A stretch of DNA of 64,000 bases from Cryptomeria japonica. Lineage: Eukaryota; Streptophyta; Pinopsida; Cupressales; Cupressaceae. The position numbers were made by a program, and so were the translations under genes. Under the pieces are notes generated by a model that was not told the DNA's origin, did not search any database, and saw only the letters and a program-made list of their open reading frames with translations. Below are positions 44,547-56,860 of the stretch, one piece after another. Each line of letters begins with the position of its first letter. Positions within the stretch are counted from its first letter, which is position 1. The stretch is taken from the NCBI RefSeq assembly GCF_030272615.1, contig NC_081412.1:543266335-543330334 (forward strand). Reading direction: 5' to 3'.

Positions 44547-46480
44547 AACTTCACACTCTTATGGTGAGGTAATTTGCATCACGACTACTAGAATAGCTTC
44601 ATTTCTTTGTATATCAAATGTTTAACTCTTTTTCTCTGATGGCAAGATGGGGGTTCATCTGACTCAGTCGACGAGCGGGACCTTCATGTTAACGACAATA
44701 GCAAAGATAGAGGACCAGGTGGGCTGTAGCTATTCTGGCTCCAAATCGGCATGCCTCCATATGATGCTGAAGGCATACCATTCAAGTACGGCAAGTCCAT
44801 GAGAGTGATGTTCCTAGGACCCACGAGGAACTTGCAGCTGCGATGACGTGGATGATGTTGCCGTTTTACGTTTGACGGAAAAGCTTACTCGCGGTTAACA
44901 TTTCCCCGGTCGTTGTCACCGCGATGTGACGGTTACATCGGGTGAGGCAGTTAACATACCACCGGGCAAGCGGTTTACATTTTTGACCGCCAATTTTGAT
45001 TTTGTTTTTTTTTTAATGGCCACGTGGCCATTTTTTCCGCTAACCCACTTTATTGCATCCACGAGTCGACTAACATCGGCGGTCATGTGTTATGGGAACA
45101 GTTTTCAATTCATTTTTTTTTTTTTTTCAATGAAAACTCAATTTCGCAAAAATTGAAAATATATTTTGTCCAGTAGCTGCATGTAGAACGCACTGGTGGA
45201 GGCGAAACAAAATATTTGACCGTGTAAATTCATGTCCTTGGTTGAATCACTGAGCGAAGGAGCTGCGCTTCAATTGTAGTTATAGGTATGCATTCTCAAA
45301 ATATGTGTGGCTCCGAAGGGGAGGAGAAAAGCTATCCGCATGCATAACGCAAGTTGTCTGGGTATATTGTTAGTCCTATTGTTATTGCCTGTTAACACAC
45401 GGGTTTTTTTTCATGTGCAGGGAGGAGGTATCATAGTGTTCAGGGGGTGGTATGATTGAAGATTGTTGTGTAGCGTTATGGCGGCATCGGTAAATTCAAA
45501 CCCTAAAAGATAAAGATAGTTTTATGATTCCTTCGTCAACCCTGTGTTTGAAATTGTAAATTTTTATATCATTTTTGTATCGCAGAGGTGGTTGTGAGTG
45601 TGCCCTTGGGAGGTGTAAAGAGGACAATGATTTGGGTGGAGGCTTAGGCGACTACAGTAATTTGAAACCCTAGGACATTCAATAATTTTTATTTTATTTT
45701 CTATGTCATTTTGTGTTTTGTCTGTGAAAATTAGGCATCATTTTGCAACATGGTCGTGTCAGGATACCAAGGTTCCCTGTTTGATTATTGATAGCTCATT
45801 GTTGAGAGCTGATTTTTGGGATTTTGTTAAAAACCGTTAGGGTTTGCATTGTTTGTTTGTGTTTTGGTGTGTGTTAGTATATATATATATATATGTGAAT
45901 ATGAAGCAATACACACACACACGCACACACGCACACTCACAAAAACACACACACACACAAACATGTCTACTGCAATACAAAGGAAAACAACATAATAAAA
46001 CATAGATAAAAGAAACTATGGAAATATTATGCTCTGTTTCCATTATTCTCAGTGCTCATTAGATAAAAAAAAGAAAACCTATAGTCCCATAAATCCCCCT
46101 TCAACAATGAGCCAGAATAGACGGAGACTGCTTCAACAAGGAGCCCTTCAACAATAATGTTTTCGTTCACGCATTAGTCTTACTTTTTCCACGTTAGGCA
46201 AATAAAAAAGGCACCATGTTTGCTATCATCAAACAAACAACAGATCAACTCCTAATTGTCAGCAAATAGCAAATCAGCTCCTAAACAAGAGCAGGTCACA
46301 CACAGTCAAGGAATGATTGCATCAACCAGTCAACAACCTGATTTTGAGGAGTTTGTTTGCATCAAAAGGCAAACCATAACATGTAAATGAGGTCAAGACC
46401 ATGTAAAAGAAGCTCAATTTGAAACAAAACATTTTACCTCACTTTATCTTTCATGTAGCTATTAAGTGTATGCCACTTGT
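44547..46480. other. Region upstream of the GLR pseudogene, with simple repeats
   Basis: The former GLR promoter would be at 44547-45000. 44880-45080 carries several degenerate GCGGTTAACAT/GACGGTTACAT words. (AT)n at about 45878-45892 and (CA)n at about 45909-45960 are microsatellites. No gene is supported. Confidence 0.5.
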
Positions 46481-48390
46481 ATTTGCATATATATTTATTC
46501 TCGGACATGTATGTTGATGCATGTCATTGGTATGATATGTCCTTTTTGGAGCCAGAATAGACACGTGTCATGTATGTCGATTTATGTCATTGTTACAATC
46601 TCATTTTGAAGCTAGAATAGACATGGCACAAGTTTGAAGCACCTAATCACACTCGAAAAGTGCAGAATAAACATATATGCAAATATATGTGGGAGGCTAT
46701 GTGTATTGTGGCTCGATAGTGGACGTATCATACCAACAACATGCATCGACATACATTTCCAAGACATGCATACCATGCCAACTTGTCATGGTGCTCCAGT
46801 CCATGGTATGTGATGTGGAGTTGTTATCGAGTTCTCGGTTTCAGTCCTCGATGCCCATGCAAAATTATGTGGACATGCCAGAGGATGGCTATGACATGCT
46901 TCGTGGTTACCGCCAGTTTATTGTGCATGCCACACACATTAAAAGCTTGCAAATGAAGGAATAGCATTTGGAGGGCATCTCGACAGGAAGAAGAGGTCGT
47001 GGGCTGCAAAACTTGGTACTTTTGTCAGAGAAAAAACTAGCATGAAAATCAAGTTACTCTAGCAGTGGGACACCTCTATTGTGGCTGCAAAAAACAGAAT
47101 GGGGGGACTAACACCCTATGTTTGTGGTAGGTTTTTAATCATAGGTTTTGCATTTGATGGCTGCTTCTGTCTAACACAGTGTTGTTAGTATGTACAATTT
47201 GTCTATTTTGGAACCAGAAGAGACACAACCTTTCGGACCATTGTTCACGTACGGGTTGTGATTTGATGCAGCTAACAGTGGTAAAGCCAAAGGCTAACGT
47301 GTGATGAAATTTACAATAGGAGATGGAGTTAGTCAATAACAAGGCTCGAGAATAGACAAATAGTACTGCGTGTTAGTGACACGTTATCCAATTGCATTTG
47401 TTAAATGTAAAATATAGTGTAAAATGTGTGACTAAGCTACGTGTTAGTTGGACCATAGCGTTGATTTTAAGTTGGAATAGAGGTGTATGTCCTTGAGCGC
47501 ACAACAACAATACAAAAATAGGTGGTTGATATAGATAACTCTAGCACAGCTCTGGCACTATGGCAAATAGACAGATATAATTTAGGTGATATAAATTACT
47601 TAGTGGTAGTTTATATTGAATGTTAAACTGCATTTTCATATATGAACATGTAGGTTCCTTTTATGTCTTTTGAAATGCATGTACTTCCCAATGTAGACTA
47701 CTAGTAACATTAGTTATCCATGTAGGTTGTTGATTTTCAAGGATTATTGAGTAGTCCCCCGACAAACGTCCAGATGTTCCTAGGTTGTTGCTCTCTCTCC
47801 CTTGTTTAATACTACTTGCACTGTAATGTCCCCTTATTAATAATCTTTGGGCTTGTGCAACTTTTTCAAAGGCGCTTGTTATATATATATATATATATAG
47901 TTTGTTGTATATAATCTTTTTATGTGATACAAATGTATGTATAAATTTCAGTTCTTGATCATGTAATATTAATGTCCTTACTTTTATTGAATTTGATAAT
48001 AATAAAAATGAACAATGCAATTGGCTGATGCCTTATATTATATGCTATAGATGCACCATATTAGACAATAAGATATAATTTTTGAACCTGAACATAGTAT
48101 GATTGTTATTTATGCATTTTTGAGTCATGAAACCAGTGTTGAATATATGAACCAGAAATCCTGATTCTTGCGAACTATGTGTTATAAATTTGTATATATT
48201 TTGTTGATTTGCATGACAGTGTTAATGTTCATCCTAGTGTATTTGTATTTCTAGATTATTGATGTTCATGATGTCTGAGAAGTACATGTGTTTGATGATC
48301 CAACTCCGATTTTAAATGTGATTTGGGCTTCTGTTTCAGATGTCTTGGGTTGGCACGATGAACTCCTCACATGTCTATCCCTCACAGTGT
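46481..48390. other. Spacer with dispersed GGAGCCAGAATAGACAC phrases
   Basis: No supported gene. Copies of the recurring phrase lie at 46109-46124, 46542-46564, 46603-46626 and 47207-47230. ATGTATGTCGATTTATGTCATTG-like words repeat near 46505 and 46570. An (AT)n tract is at about 47879-47900. Confidence 0.45.
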
Positions 48391-48634
48391 TTTTTTTTTT
48401 TTTTTTTGTATTGAGTATCATAGAATAACAAAGTTCATTTTTCCTCATTCGAGCATCCACGTTACAAACTTATTATATACTAGCTCCTTTCGAGCACCAA
48501 ACTAGAAACAACAATTGGAAGACCAAGGGTCACAACTTAGAAATCGACACAAAGGTGTCCCTCATGGGAGTTGAACTTGGGTCTCCATATTGAGAACTCA
48601 ATGCTTTAACCAACTAAACTCAATCCCTTGGACT
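48391..48634 (-). mobile_element. tRNA-derived SINE-like element
   Basis: On the reverse strand it begins GGGATTGAGTTTAGTTGGTT at 48634-48632, which resembles a tRNA 5' half with a pol III A-box (TTTAGTTGG). About 35 bases later comes a B-box-like AGTTCAACTCCC. A non-tRNA body of about 160 bases follows and ends in a clean A-run (T-run on the plus strand, 48391-48410). Head, body and tail are the SINE layout. A convincing target-site duplication was not found, and the anticodon arm is degenerate, so it is not a functional tRNA. Confidence 0.65.
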
Positions 48635-49279
48635 ATTTTTTATTTTCGTATCTTAAGACTGCATTTTTAATAAATAATAATATGCCCATGTCAACAAAGA
48701 GAAGGAAGCTTTAGAATAGACACATGTTTCAAAAAACTTGTGTCTTTTGAAAAATGAATTGGAGGTCTCTATACCCATTAATTATCGTCAAAGAATTTGC
48801 TAACGGTAATGAATCCCTGTGCAGTCTCTAACATAGATTGACCATCATGATTGTTGCAATTAGCGGCTGCAATTGACTAACCTATCGGTAACACATTGTA
48901 GGAAAGGTCCGTTTTGGAGCCAGAATAAACACAGCCGATCCGTTAAGCGTTTTTTGCATCCTTCTTTATCAATCCTTAAGAAAGTCTAGCTTTTGTGTTG
49001 TATTTTGGATGGGGAGAACACAGGAAGCCTTTTTAACAACGTTGGCGATGGATCATAGTCATTATTTTGTTGCAATTGCAACGAAATATGTTCTAGAGCA
49101 GAATGTCATGGATAGTTTCTGGCTAAACTGTTAGCTGGGTTGTACATAACACAATGACATGCTGACTTTGTATTGGAATGTGGGCATAGCCGGTCGTGTG
49201 TTGGCTGTGTCATTTGTGGTGAATGTGTGGTGTTATTGATAGTGTGAAGAATATGAATTGCATTTTTTTTATGTTTCAG
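48635..49279. other. Spacer upstream of the multi-exon gene-like unit
   Basis: It contains one copy of the recurring phrase (48911-48936) and a GCGGCTGCAATTGACTAACC word near 48863 related to the 42-bp array at 56849-57263. Upstream exons of the next unit may lie here but were not identified. Confidence 0.4.
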
Positions 49280-49493
49280 TTCAATCATGTCAATTGTGTT
49301 GCAAAAAAGGTTGAGGGAAAATGTTGATCTTGATTATGGGTTACTGGAGCTAAAGGCAAATGATCTCCTGGGAGTTGGCCGCGTTCACTTCTCAGTGACA
49401 CGTGACATCAGCTTGCCTGTAAGCTAAGTAATTTTAATAGATTATGAAACATGTAGTATTGCTTGTGATTGGAGAACTAATTTTTATACCCAG

Positions 49494-49994
49494 GAGAGAG
49501 GTGGGCTTTCATATGCGAGACCAGTTCGACATTCATATCTGAAAGATTCAAGAGTTGGGCTTTCACATCTAGGAGTAGTTGAGGATTCGAATCCGAAAGA
49601 GTTGGGAGTTGGGCTTTCAGATGTATGGCCAGTTGGAGATTCAAATTTGAAAGCTTTAGGAGCCGGGCTTTAGTATCCAGGACTAGTTGAGGACTCAAAT
49701 CTAAAAGAGTTAGGAGTTGGGCTTTCAGATGCATGACAAGTTGGGGATTCAAATCTGAAAGATTCAGGGGTTGGAATTTCATATCCATGCATAGTTGATG
49801 ATTCAAATCTGAAAGAGTCAGGAGTTGGGCTTTCAGATGCGAGACTAGTAGGGGATCCAAATCCAAAAGAGTCAGGGGATGGACCTTCAGGTCAGGGACT
49901 AGTTGGGGATTCAAATCTGAATGAGTCACTAGTTAGGTCTCTAATTTTGAACCCATTCTCAAGTCAGCTTCTCAGTGACTGCACAACTACACTG
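49494..49994 (+). repeat. 63-bp tandem repeat exon, about 7 units
   Basis: Consensus on the forward strand encodes about VGDSNLKESGVGLSDARL, 21 residues per unit. Two units carry a stop (near 49672 and 49737). The exon is framed by CCCAG and CTG/GTAATT. The opposite strand is also open for 150 codons over the same span, a by-product of the 63-bp period, and it lacks splice context. Confidence 0.7.
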
Positions 49995-50440
49995 GTAATT
50001 ATTTATCACTGCATTATATTTTTTTTCCATCATTGCATGGCATGGTTGGTGGAAGTTGGGATTTATAAGTGGAAATGTAGATATATACACGGGCATAAAA
50101 TGGATTGATGATGTGTGCTATTTTATTGAACAACATTATGATCATAGTCGTTGTGCTGGTGAGGAAGATGAGGCCATTGGAAATATAGATGAGGGCAATT
50201 ATAGTGATGCTTGAGGTGGTGAGAGTGAAAAAGGGGACATTCATAGCGAGCATGGGGTGAGCATAGAGCAGGAGGCTAAATGGCAACGTGATTCTGTCAG
50301 TTCTTGTGAACAGGAACAAGTAGGGACGAGTAACAAGGAGGTCCACTATTAGTCATTATATGTTGGATTATCTTTATAATGCTTGATTAGTGCAAAATTG
50401 AATGTGACTCTTTGTCTCTGTTGCCTGTGCGCAACAACAG

Positions 50441-50899
50441 GCCGATCACAAAAGAGAACATATTAATGGTAGGCTGCACTACTTTTGTCTCTTCCGTTAT
50501 TGTTCCAAAAATGGAGGTCGTCAGTTTTGGGATCTGGGGAGGCTTAATATGCATAGAGATAGAGAACATCAACTACAATTATTGGGGATTGCACAACGCA
50601 GTTGTCAACAGTGTGGAAGTAGAAAGCGCAGTGCGGATCATACAAAGAAATCGCTGATGCACTTGAAAAAGAGGGAGTCTAATATTGAATACCAAATGGG
50701 TGTATGACACAGTATGCAAAAAAAATGTGTCATTGACCAGGTGTGTATGAAATATGGCAAGAAAACACGCGATGAGCTTCCTATTGAAGGGAAGGAAGAG
50801 ATAAAGGAAGCAATGCGAGTGTACGACAGTAGTCCGGTTAGGGAGGTGAGAAGAAAGAAGGCTTTAGAGTTACTCCAAAGAAAGAATATTGCAACAAAG
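50441..50899 (+). pseudogene. Cys/His-rich exon, zinc-finger-like
   Basis: After the acceptor ACAACAG the frame reads ADHKREHINGRLHYFCLFRY, then CSKNGGRQFWDLGRLNMHRD and REHQ. A second cluster follows: SCQQCGSRKRSADHTKKSLM with HLKKRE. Each cluster has a pair of Cys and later His residues spaced like degenerate C2H2 fingers. One TGA interrupts the frame after IEYQMGV (about 50705). The rest is a Lys/Arg/Glu-rich helix-forming stretch ending KNIATK before a GTAATT donor. The length is 153 codons, phase 0 at both ends. DNA or RNA binding is a guess from composition. Confidence 0.5.
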
Positions 50900-50993
50900 G
50901 TAATTTTTTAGTGATCATATTTTTTTGCAGTTTACTAAATTTCTTTAAACATGTGAAGAACGACTTATTGACGTAGCCTATCCTGGTGCCCAG

Positions 50994-51347
50994 ATTTTAA
51001 GTGACAGTGTAGACCATGGCAAGGAGGTTCTGACATCAAAGGCTAATCATGAAACAAACGTGTCAGTGAATGAGGCTGCATCTGTTTCATTGGGAAAGCA
51101 AAAAAAGAAGAATGCTACAAAAAAATCAAGACCAGCTTTAGATCATCAAACAAAAGAGGGTGTACCTGTTTTGTTGGGGAAGCAAAAAAAGAAGAATGTT
51201 GTGGAAAAAACAAGGCGGACTTCACATCCTGAAACAAACATGCGAGTCAAGGAGCCTGCATGTGATTCATCGAGGAAGCAAGAAAAGAAGAATGCCCATA
51301 AAAAACCAAGTTTGACTTTAGATGATGCGACATGTTTGTCATCGAAG
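50994..51347 (+). repeat. Lys-rich tandem repeat exon, about 105-bp unit, 3 copies
   Basis: Each unit encodes about GKQKKKNATKKSRPALDHQT with variation (GKQKKKNVVEKTRRT, RKQEKKNAHKKPSL), separated by acidic/hydrophobic spacers. The exon is open for 118 codons between a CCCAG acceptor and an AAG/GTCACT border. The basic repeats resemble nuclear-localisation or chromatin-binding sequences, which is only inference. Confidence 0.6.
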
Positions 51348-51447
51348 GTCACTGTCTGTTGGCTTGTCCATATGTGTGTTTTCATTGCATGGTATGCTTT
51401 GCACTCCACTATGTAGTATGTAGACTATTTTGTCCATGTCATTGTAG

Positions 51448-52290
51448 GATGATGGGGTCCATGGAGGGAGCATGGACTATCTCGTGGTATTAGATAACAC
51501 AAAACGTAGTGTGCACAAAAAAATTAAGTTGAAAACCTTGGGCGTCTATTATGTACAAGTCTGTTTTGTCAAAGAAGTTGAAGGAGACATCGAATGAAAA
51601 ATTGGGTGCATGCAATGGTGAGAAGATTGTGGAGTAGTCTTCTGAGTTGGGGCAGATGATGGACAATATGAGCAAAGAATAATCAATGCAGTTGCCTAAT
51701 GACACCATGTGTAGTGTTCTCGAAAAAACAAGTCTAAAATCTCAGATGTCTGTTAGGAGGAAGAAGTTGAAGGAGATGACGATTGAAAAACTGAGTGCAT
51801 GCAATGGCGAGATGATTGTAGAGCTGTCTCCTAAGTTGGGGCAGATGACGGACGATATGAGCAAAGAACGGTCCATGTAGTTGCCTGATGACACCGTGTG
51901 TAGTGTTCTCAAAAAATGAAGTCCAAAATCTCGGACGTTTGTTAGGAGGAAGAAGTTGAAGGAGACAACGATTGAAAAACCGAGTGCATGCAGTGGCGAG
52001 ACGATTGTAGAGCACTCTCCTAAACTGGGGTAGAGGTTGGAGGATAGGTGCAAAGATGAACAGGTAATGCGGTGCCATTATGCATGACATGGTGTGTTAT
52101 ACTATACAGTAACTCTTTTTTTATGAAGTTGGTCACGGTATTCGATGAGATACTTCAGAAGTCTATTTCAAGGGAGAAGCTGAAGGAGATGGTAAATGGA
52201 AATTTGAGTGCATGTAGTGGTGAGAAGATTGTAGAGTAGTCCACTCAATTGGGGCAGACATTGAAGGATAAGAGCAGAGATGAATAGGTA
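51448..52290 (+). repeat. Degenerate ~195-bp tandem repeat, about 4 copies
   Basis: Units near 51556, 51752, 51944 and 52160 share the encoded core KKLKEMTIEKLSACNGEMIV followed by a P/S-KLGQM stretch. Stops occur in most units. The last unit is separated by a gap that looks intronic. The reverse strand also shows long open stretches through the repeat, considered a shadow. Confidence 0.65.
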
Positions 52291-53298
52291 GAGTAGTCCA
52301 CTCAATTGGGGCTCTTCTTTTGGATAATAGGCGGTGAGGGGCAGTGTTATACTAGAGAGCATTTTTTATGATGTTGTGGTTTGTGTCCATTATCTGTGTT
52401 CCTGTTATTGCCTTAGTCATGTAAAATTAATCAGCCTTGGTCCAGTAGTGTTCGTAGGTGTATGGGTTTAATGTGTACTTACACTACTGTACAATGTGTC
52501 ACGTTTTTAAGCATAATCTGATAGAAACAAGCATTGAGAAATATTTTGGGGGAAGTGATGATGGATGTACAAATGCAGACTGTGACCACAATGGGGGCAA
52601 TGGGTTGGGAGAGACAGCTACTCAGGTACTATTGTACTGCACTGCCATGAATTCATTTGACTATGTTTGATCGACATGTATAAATTTTTTTATTTAAGCG
52701 ACCGTGTCCACTCGTTACTGATGTAGGCGACCGTGGAAGACAAATAAGAGCGCACCAATGAAGATTCTCACACTGTTGCTATTGGACTTGAAGTCCACCT
52801 ACTACTGGATGGGGTAGTGGTTGGGGAAGGGTGTAATGTGTCATACTATTCCACTCCCACGACATTGTGCTAAAGTTCACATCATCAATTTCTTTGATGG
52901 AAATACCCAACTGCCTTTCCCAAGTCCTTTCGCCGATGTCTTGTTGGATTCCCTAAACTCGTGGGTGGTGTGGCCCATTGTAGACTTGGTCTATTCCCCA
53001 CCCTTAGTAATTTTAGAAGATGACAAGATCCCTTCCTCCATCTTCTCATTCCATCCTTTACCTTATTCCAATGGAATGAAATAGGCAACACTCATATGAT
53101 GTCATTTGTATGTGGCAGGATAAAGTTGGCGAAAGTGTCCAGCCACAAAAAGAGGATGTTAAATGTGGCCCTGTGATAAGATGAGTAAGTCATAGGCTGC
53201 AATCACTTGGCATCACCCCCCCCGAGTTGCATAAGAATGAGAAGAAGCATAAAGCATTTTATGGTGCTGTCAACTCCATTGCGCAATCCAAACAGTAG

Positions 53299-54240
53299 AG
53301 GTGATAATATTCTTCAATCATAGTTGTTGTTCCTCTTTCCAAATATTTAGAGCGAGATACTGTGGTGGAAGTTCAATCTTGATAGACCCTATTCCAATGG
53401 GATTTGGAGATGTTATATTGACATGGATTTTACCTTAGCATAGTTTAGACCCTCTCAATTATTGTTTATGTCTTAGATGAATTGTACATTATTTTCAACC
53501 TTTCCTGCTATTTTAAGCAAAATAATTGTAAAGGCTTGATTTGTTGGACTATTTCATGGTGATCCTACACCATTAAGTACCCTTTAATAACTTCACAAAC
53601 CTTTCTTTGGTGTGCAACATTTTTAATAATGATAGTGGATGGTACAATAACGTCGATGATAGTCGTTTACTTATCAGGTTTTGTTCAAGGTCTCTTATAT
53701 ATTGCATATTCATAGGTTTTGTTATTGCGTATCAATAGGGTCCCTGCAACTCTTTTACATATATAGATGAAGCAGAATGTTTGATTGAAATTGTGAACCA
53801 TGTGCTCTTTCTACTGTAGCTTACGACAATTGAATATACCATTGTTATTGTTTGTTTTTGAACACTGAATCTAAAATGAATTAACAACAAAAAAATAACC
53901 AAAAAAAAAAATCTTTTAAAATACACCAGACTTCCGTTATAGTTTCATGGCAGATGTGTAATAAGTTGGATGCAAGATGAGGAGTGCTGACTGATGGAGT
54001 TATCTTCCCAAAACGTGGATTCCCAATTGGCAAGTAACCTGCCACCCAAGTGCCCAGTTTAGTGAACATGTCAACTTTAGTGAACATGTTAACTTTTGTA
54101 TCATGCATAATGTTATTCATTCCAAAAAATGCAATAGATAGCAATTCATTTCTTGTTGGCATAAACTATTATTTCCTGCATTTTTCATGTTGTCTTGCCA
54201 ACCTATCTACTGATACTTCTTTTTGACATTGTTTGTAGGG
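53299..54240. other. Spacer between two gene-like units
   Basis: AT-rich. A reverse open stretch at 53881-54162 (93 codons) shows no known motif and is not called. A TTTGTAG acceptor-like end immediately precedes the next frame. Confidence 0.4.
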
Positions 54241-54915
54241 ATGGCAATAGGAAGACTACGGACAGGAAAAAGAAAGGGTGTCGAAACATCTGTCCTACAG
54301 AATGGAATGCCTGCTACGAATTCAAAGACAAATGGGATGGTTGATGCTCTCACCTCCAACGATGGTTTAGGGAATTCTGCAAGGCAACCACCACCGCCCT
54401 TTGTAGATTGGAACGATGGGATGGACATAATGAAGTTTGATGCCATGCAAGTAGAACTGCTAATGCAGAAGGTCAAAATTGCCCACACTAAAAATGAAAG
54501 GCTGAAGGGGATTGTTTCTGATCTTGAATGGAGACTCACTGAAGTGAAAAGGAGATGCACTGAACTCAATAAGAAATGAATTGAACTCAATAAGAAATGC
54601 ATGGAACTCAATAACAAGGTCATGGACTTGGATGATAAGAACATGGACCTTGAGCTGGAAGTGCGTGGTTTGCAGATGGCAAATGAGAGACAAGAGGTAG
54701 TGCATGAGGCGTGAGCTAAAAACAACAAAATCATAAGTGACTAGATGCAAGGGATGCTATATGTTTGTGGGCAACGTGCTTAGTATTGGAAACAAAGGTA
54801 CGCAAAGCTGTTTGCCTCTGTAACTGATGAAGATGATGGGAGTAATGTGCCTCCCCTTACTCTGACCACTGGGGGAAACAAAAGTCATTTAAATACTCAA
54901 CCTCTGCCTCTATAA
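54241..54915 (+). pseudogene. Decayed coiled-coil gene, last exon
   Basis: The ATG at 54241 follows an intron-like TGTTTGTAGGG. The single frame runs 225 codons to a TAA at 54913-54915, with four in-frame stops. The N-terminal third is basic then Pro-rich (ARQPPPPFVDWNDGMD). From about residue 75 it becomes an alpha-helical coiled coil, ending in strict 7-residue repeats (ELNKKC-I, ELNKKC-M, ELNNKV-M, DLDDKN-M, DLELEV-R). It is not recognised. The exact heptads suggest expansion of a 21-bp unit. Confidence 0.5.
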
Positions 54916-56211
54916 CAGACTTGCACTATTACAAAAGTTTCGTAGATGTATATTGTTGAGTCTTATTCAATAAAGTGTCAGTTGTGGTCCAAACTTTTTG
55001 TAATCAGACATATTCTTTCATTTAGGAAGACACTTTGTATGCTTCATGAATGGTTATTTTCAATAAACTTGATTGACTGAAGTTTTTCTTTCTAGTTCTT
55101 TTCTTCGAGAGCCCTTCTTGAACTAGTTGTAAAAATATATTAAGTGGCCTTGCCACCTTCTCAAAAAAAATTAAAAATATAAATGTGATTGACTTCACTT
55201 AAACATCAATGGTCAATGATTGGTTTGTTGTACACTTTTTCATGCTTTCTGAAATGTTCTATGTGGATTTTGTACACGTCTTCTATGATGAATGGTTTTC
55301 GCACCTCTCTTAATATGACTTCCCAATCAGTGTTCGCAAATGAAGATGGGTGAATCTATACCTGAAACCTAACTGTAGGTTAAAAGTTTTTATTTTATAG
55401 CGAATTCCAAAGAACCACTAATTGTATGATGGCAATTTTTCTTAACTTCCACCTACTTATAATAGTTGCTTATAGAAGACTGAAAAATGCTTATTTATAA
55501 ATGATGGATAAATTGAATCACAAGTACATAAGAGAGCTTTCTCAATGAGGTATTCTTCTTCATAAATATTAACTTCCACCTGCTTATAATAGTTGCTTAT
55601 TGAAGACTAAAAAAATGGTTAATTATAAATGATGGATAAACTGAATCACAAGTACATAAGATAGATTACTCAATGACTATTATTCTTCATAAATATTAAA
55701 TATAGATCAATGAGTATTTAACTATTTAAGCTTTACCACATTAAAGGTCTATTTTGGAGCCACAATAGCTTCAACCCACCTTAAAAAGGTATAGTATAAC
55801 ATGCAGGTTAATTCTACTTTTATTCCGTAAACAAAGAAACACAAATTGAAAGTAACACTTCATATATATGTGACAAGTGTTAGTCAGTCATTTTCGCTAA
55901 TTCATTGACTGGTTGCCTACTAATTCCATGTCACCGTCTCATGGTGAAATTGACTAACACGAAGTGTTAGTCGATTTCGCCATTTTGTAGGCATAAAGGA
56001 AATGGCAGCCTGCCACTCAGCGAATCAGCAAAGAGGACTAACGCGGCGTGTTTGTCGATTTCACCATTTCATGGGCCTAAAGGAAATAGCAGATGCATCT
56101 ATTCTCGAGATTACTTTTAAAATGAAAAATGAATTGATATGGTAATGACTTGTATCTTATAGATGACCACTGCCTTGTTTGTTGTTTGGGCTACAGAGTC
56201 TTTATATTTCT
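54916..56211. other. Spacer with local duplications
   Basis: 55444-55570 and 55571-55700 are a ~127-bp tandem duplication (AACTTCCACC... ATAAATATTAA). 55955-56010 and 56040-56100 repeat a GTGTTAGTCGATTTCGCCATTT phrase about 85 bp apart. One copy of the recurring GGAGCCA phrase is at 55751-55776. No gene. Confidence 0.55.
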
Positions 56212-56860
56212 TCAGGACTTATTGTGTAAACTTATGAGACACTTTTTAAAATCACCCCTTTTTGCATTGTAGAAAGAGGGCACCCTAGGGGTATTCCCAT
56301 TGTCCAATCTTTGAAGCTCTTTTCTCAATCGATCTACAAACTCATCATGTGACTTTAGGTAAGTCTCGAGTTCAATCCTCTCACCAAAAATCATTAAACT
56401 GTTATTATTATCATCTTCTGCATCCATGATATGAGCCTCTCATGCTCTCTCAAAGCTTTGGTCATCCCAGTGTATGTCTTCCAATAGTTCTCTGCAACTA
56501 GCAACACACTCCTGAATGTATGTTCAATAACTTCATGAACAAACTTATCCATCTTTTGCTGCATTTTTTCTATTTATCGAGATGACTTTTCTGCCTTGCT
56601 TCTCCAATATATTGTATCTATCCAAGCATCCATACCATCTTGGTCAATACCATATGACATCCCTATTTCACTGATGCCTATCTCAATCTGCAGTAATCTT
56701 GCTTGCAGTCTCTGCTTCTCTTCATCACTTTTTTTCATATAGCCTCTTATATGTAGAGTTCTCCCTTACAAGAAACTCTATTTGATCTTGATTCAGTTTA
56801 GCCACATCTAAGTTTAGTTTGGCAGTGATTCTATGGTCAATATTTCCAACTTGTCACAAA
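56212..56860 (-). pseudogene. Decayed coiled-coil protein remnant
   Basis: Reverse-strand pieces read LNLDVAKLNQDQIEFLVREN, YKRLYEKK, then in another frame EEKQRLQARLLQIEIGISEI and MDKFVHEVIEHTFRSVLLVA, and in a third frame the open 71 codons at 56212-56427 (SHDEFVDRLRKELQRLDNGN). It is helix-rich and charged, broken by at least two frameshifts and one stop. The DVAKL motif resembles the coiled coil at 2728-3579, so it may be a distant copy of that family. Confidence 0.4.

Larger units (their letters stand above)
49280..53298 (+). pseudogene. Multi-exon gene-like unit of unknown family with internal tandem repeats
   Basis: A series of forward stretches with GT/AG-type borders and mostly phase-0 lengths: 49280-49418 (ATG at 49287), 49494-49994, about 50074-50349, 50441-50899, 50994-51347, 51448-52063, 52458-52625, 52727-52830 and 53119-53298 (ends in TAG). 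The parts are a short N-terminus (VLQKRLRENVDLDYGLLELK), a 21-residue repeat exon, an acidic exon, a Cys/His exon, a Lys-rich repeat exon, a 65-residue repeat exon, a small CxxC..H exon and a basic C-terminus. Several exons hold one or two in-frame stops, so it is decayed or mis-spliced here. The exon model is by eye. I do not recognise the family. Confidence 0.5.

Noticed and set aside
48560-48634. Functional tRNA gene
   Set aside because: The anticodon arm does not form a normal 5-bp stem with 7-base loop, and a long body with A-tail follows; a SINE is the better reading.
49477-49929. 150-codon reverse-strand Leu-rich repeat protein
   Set aside because: It is the antisense of the 63-bp repeat; the forward strand has the splice context. 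It is not a true leucine-rich repeat domain.
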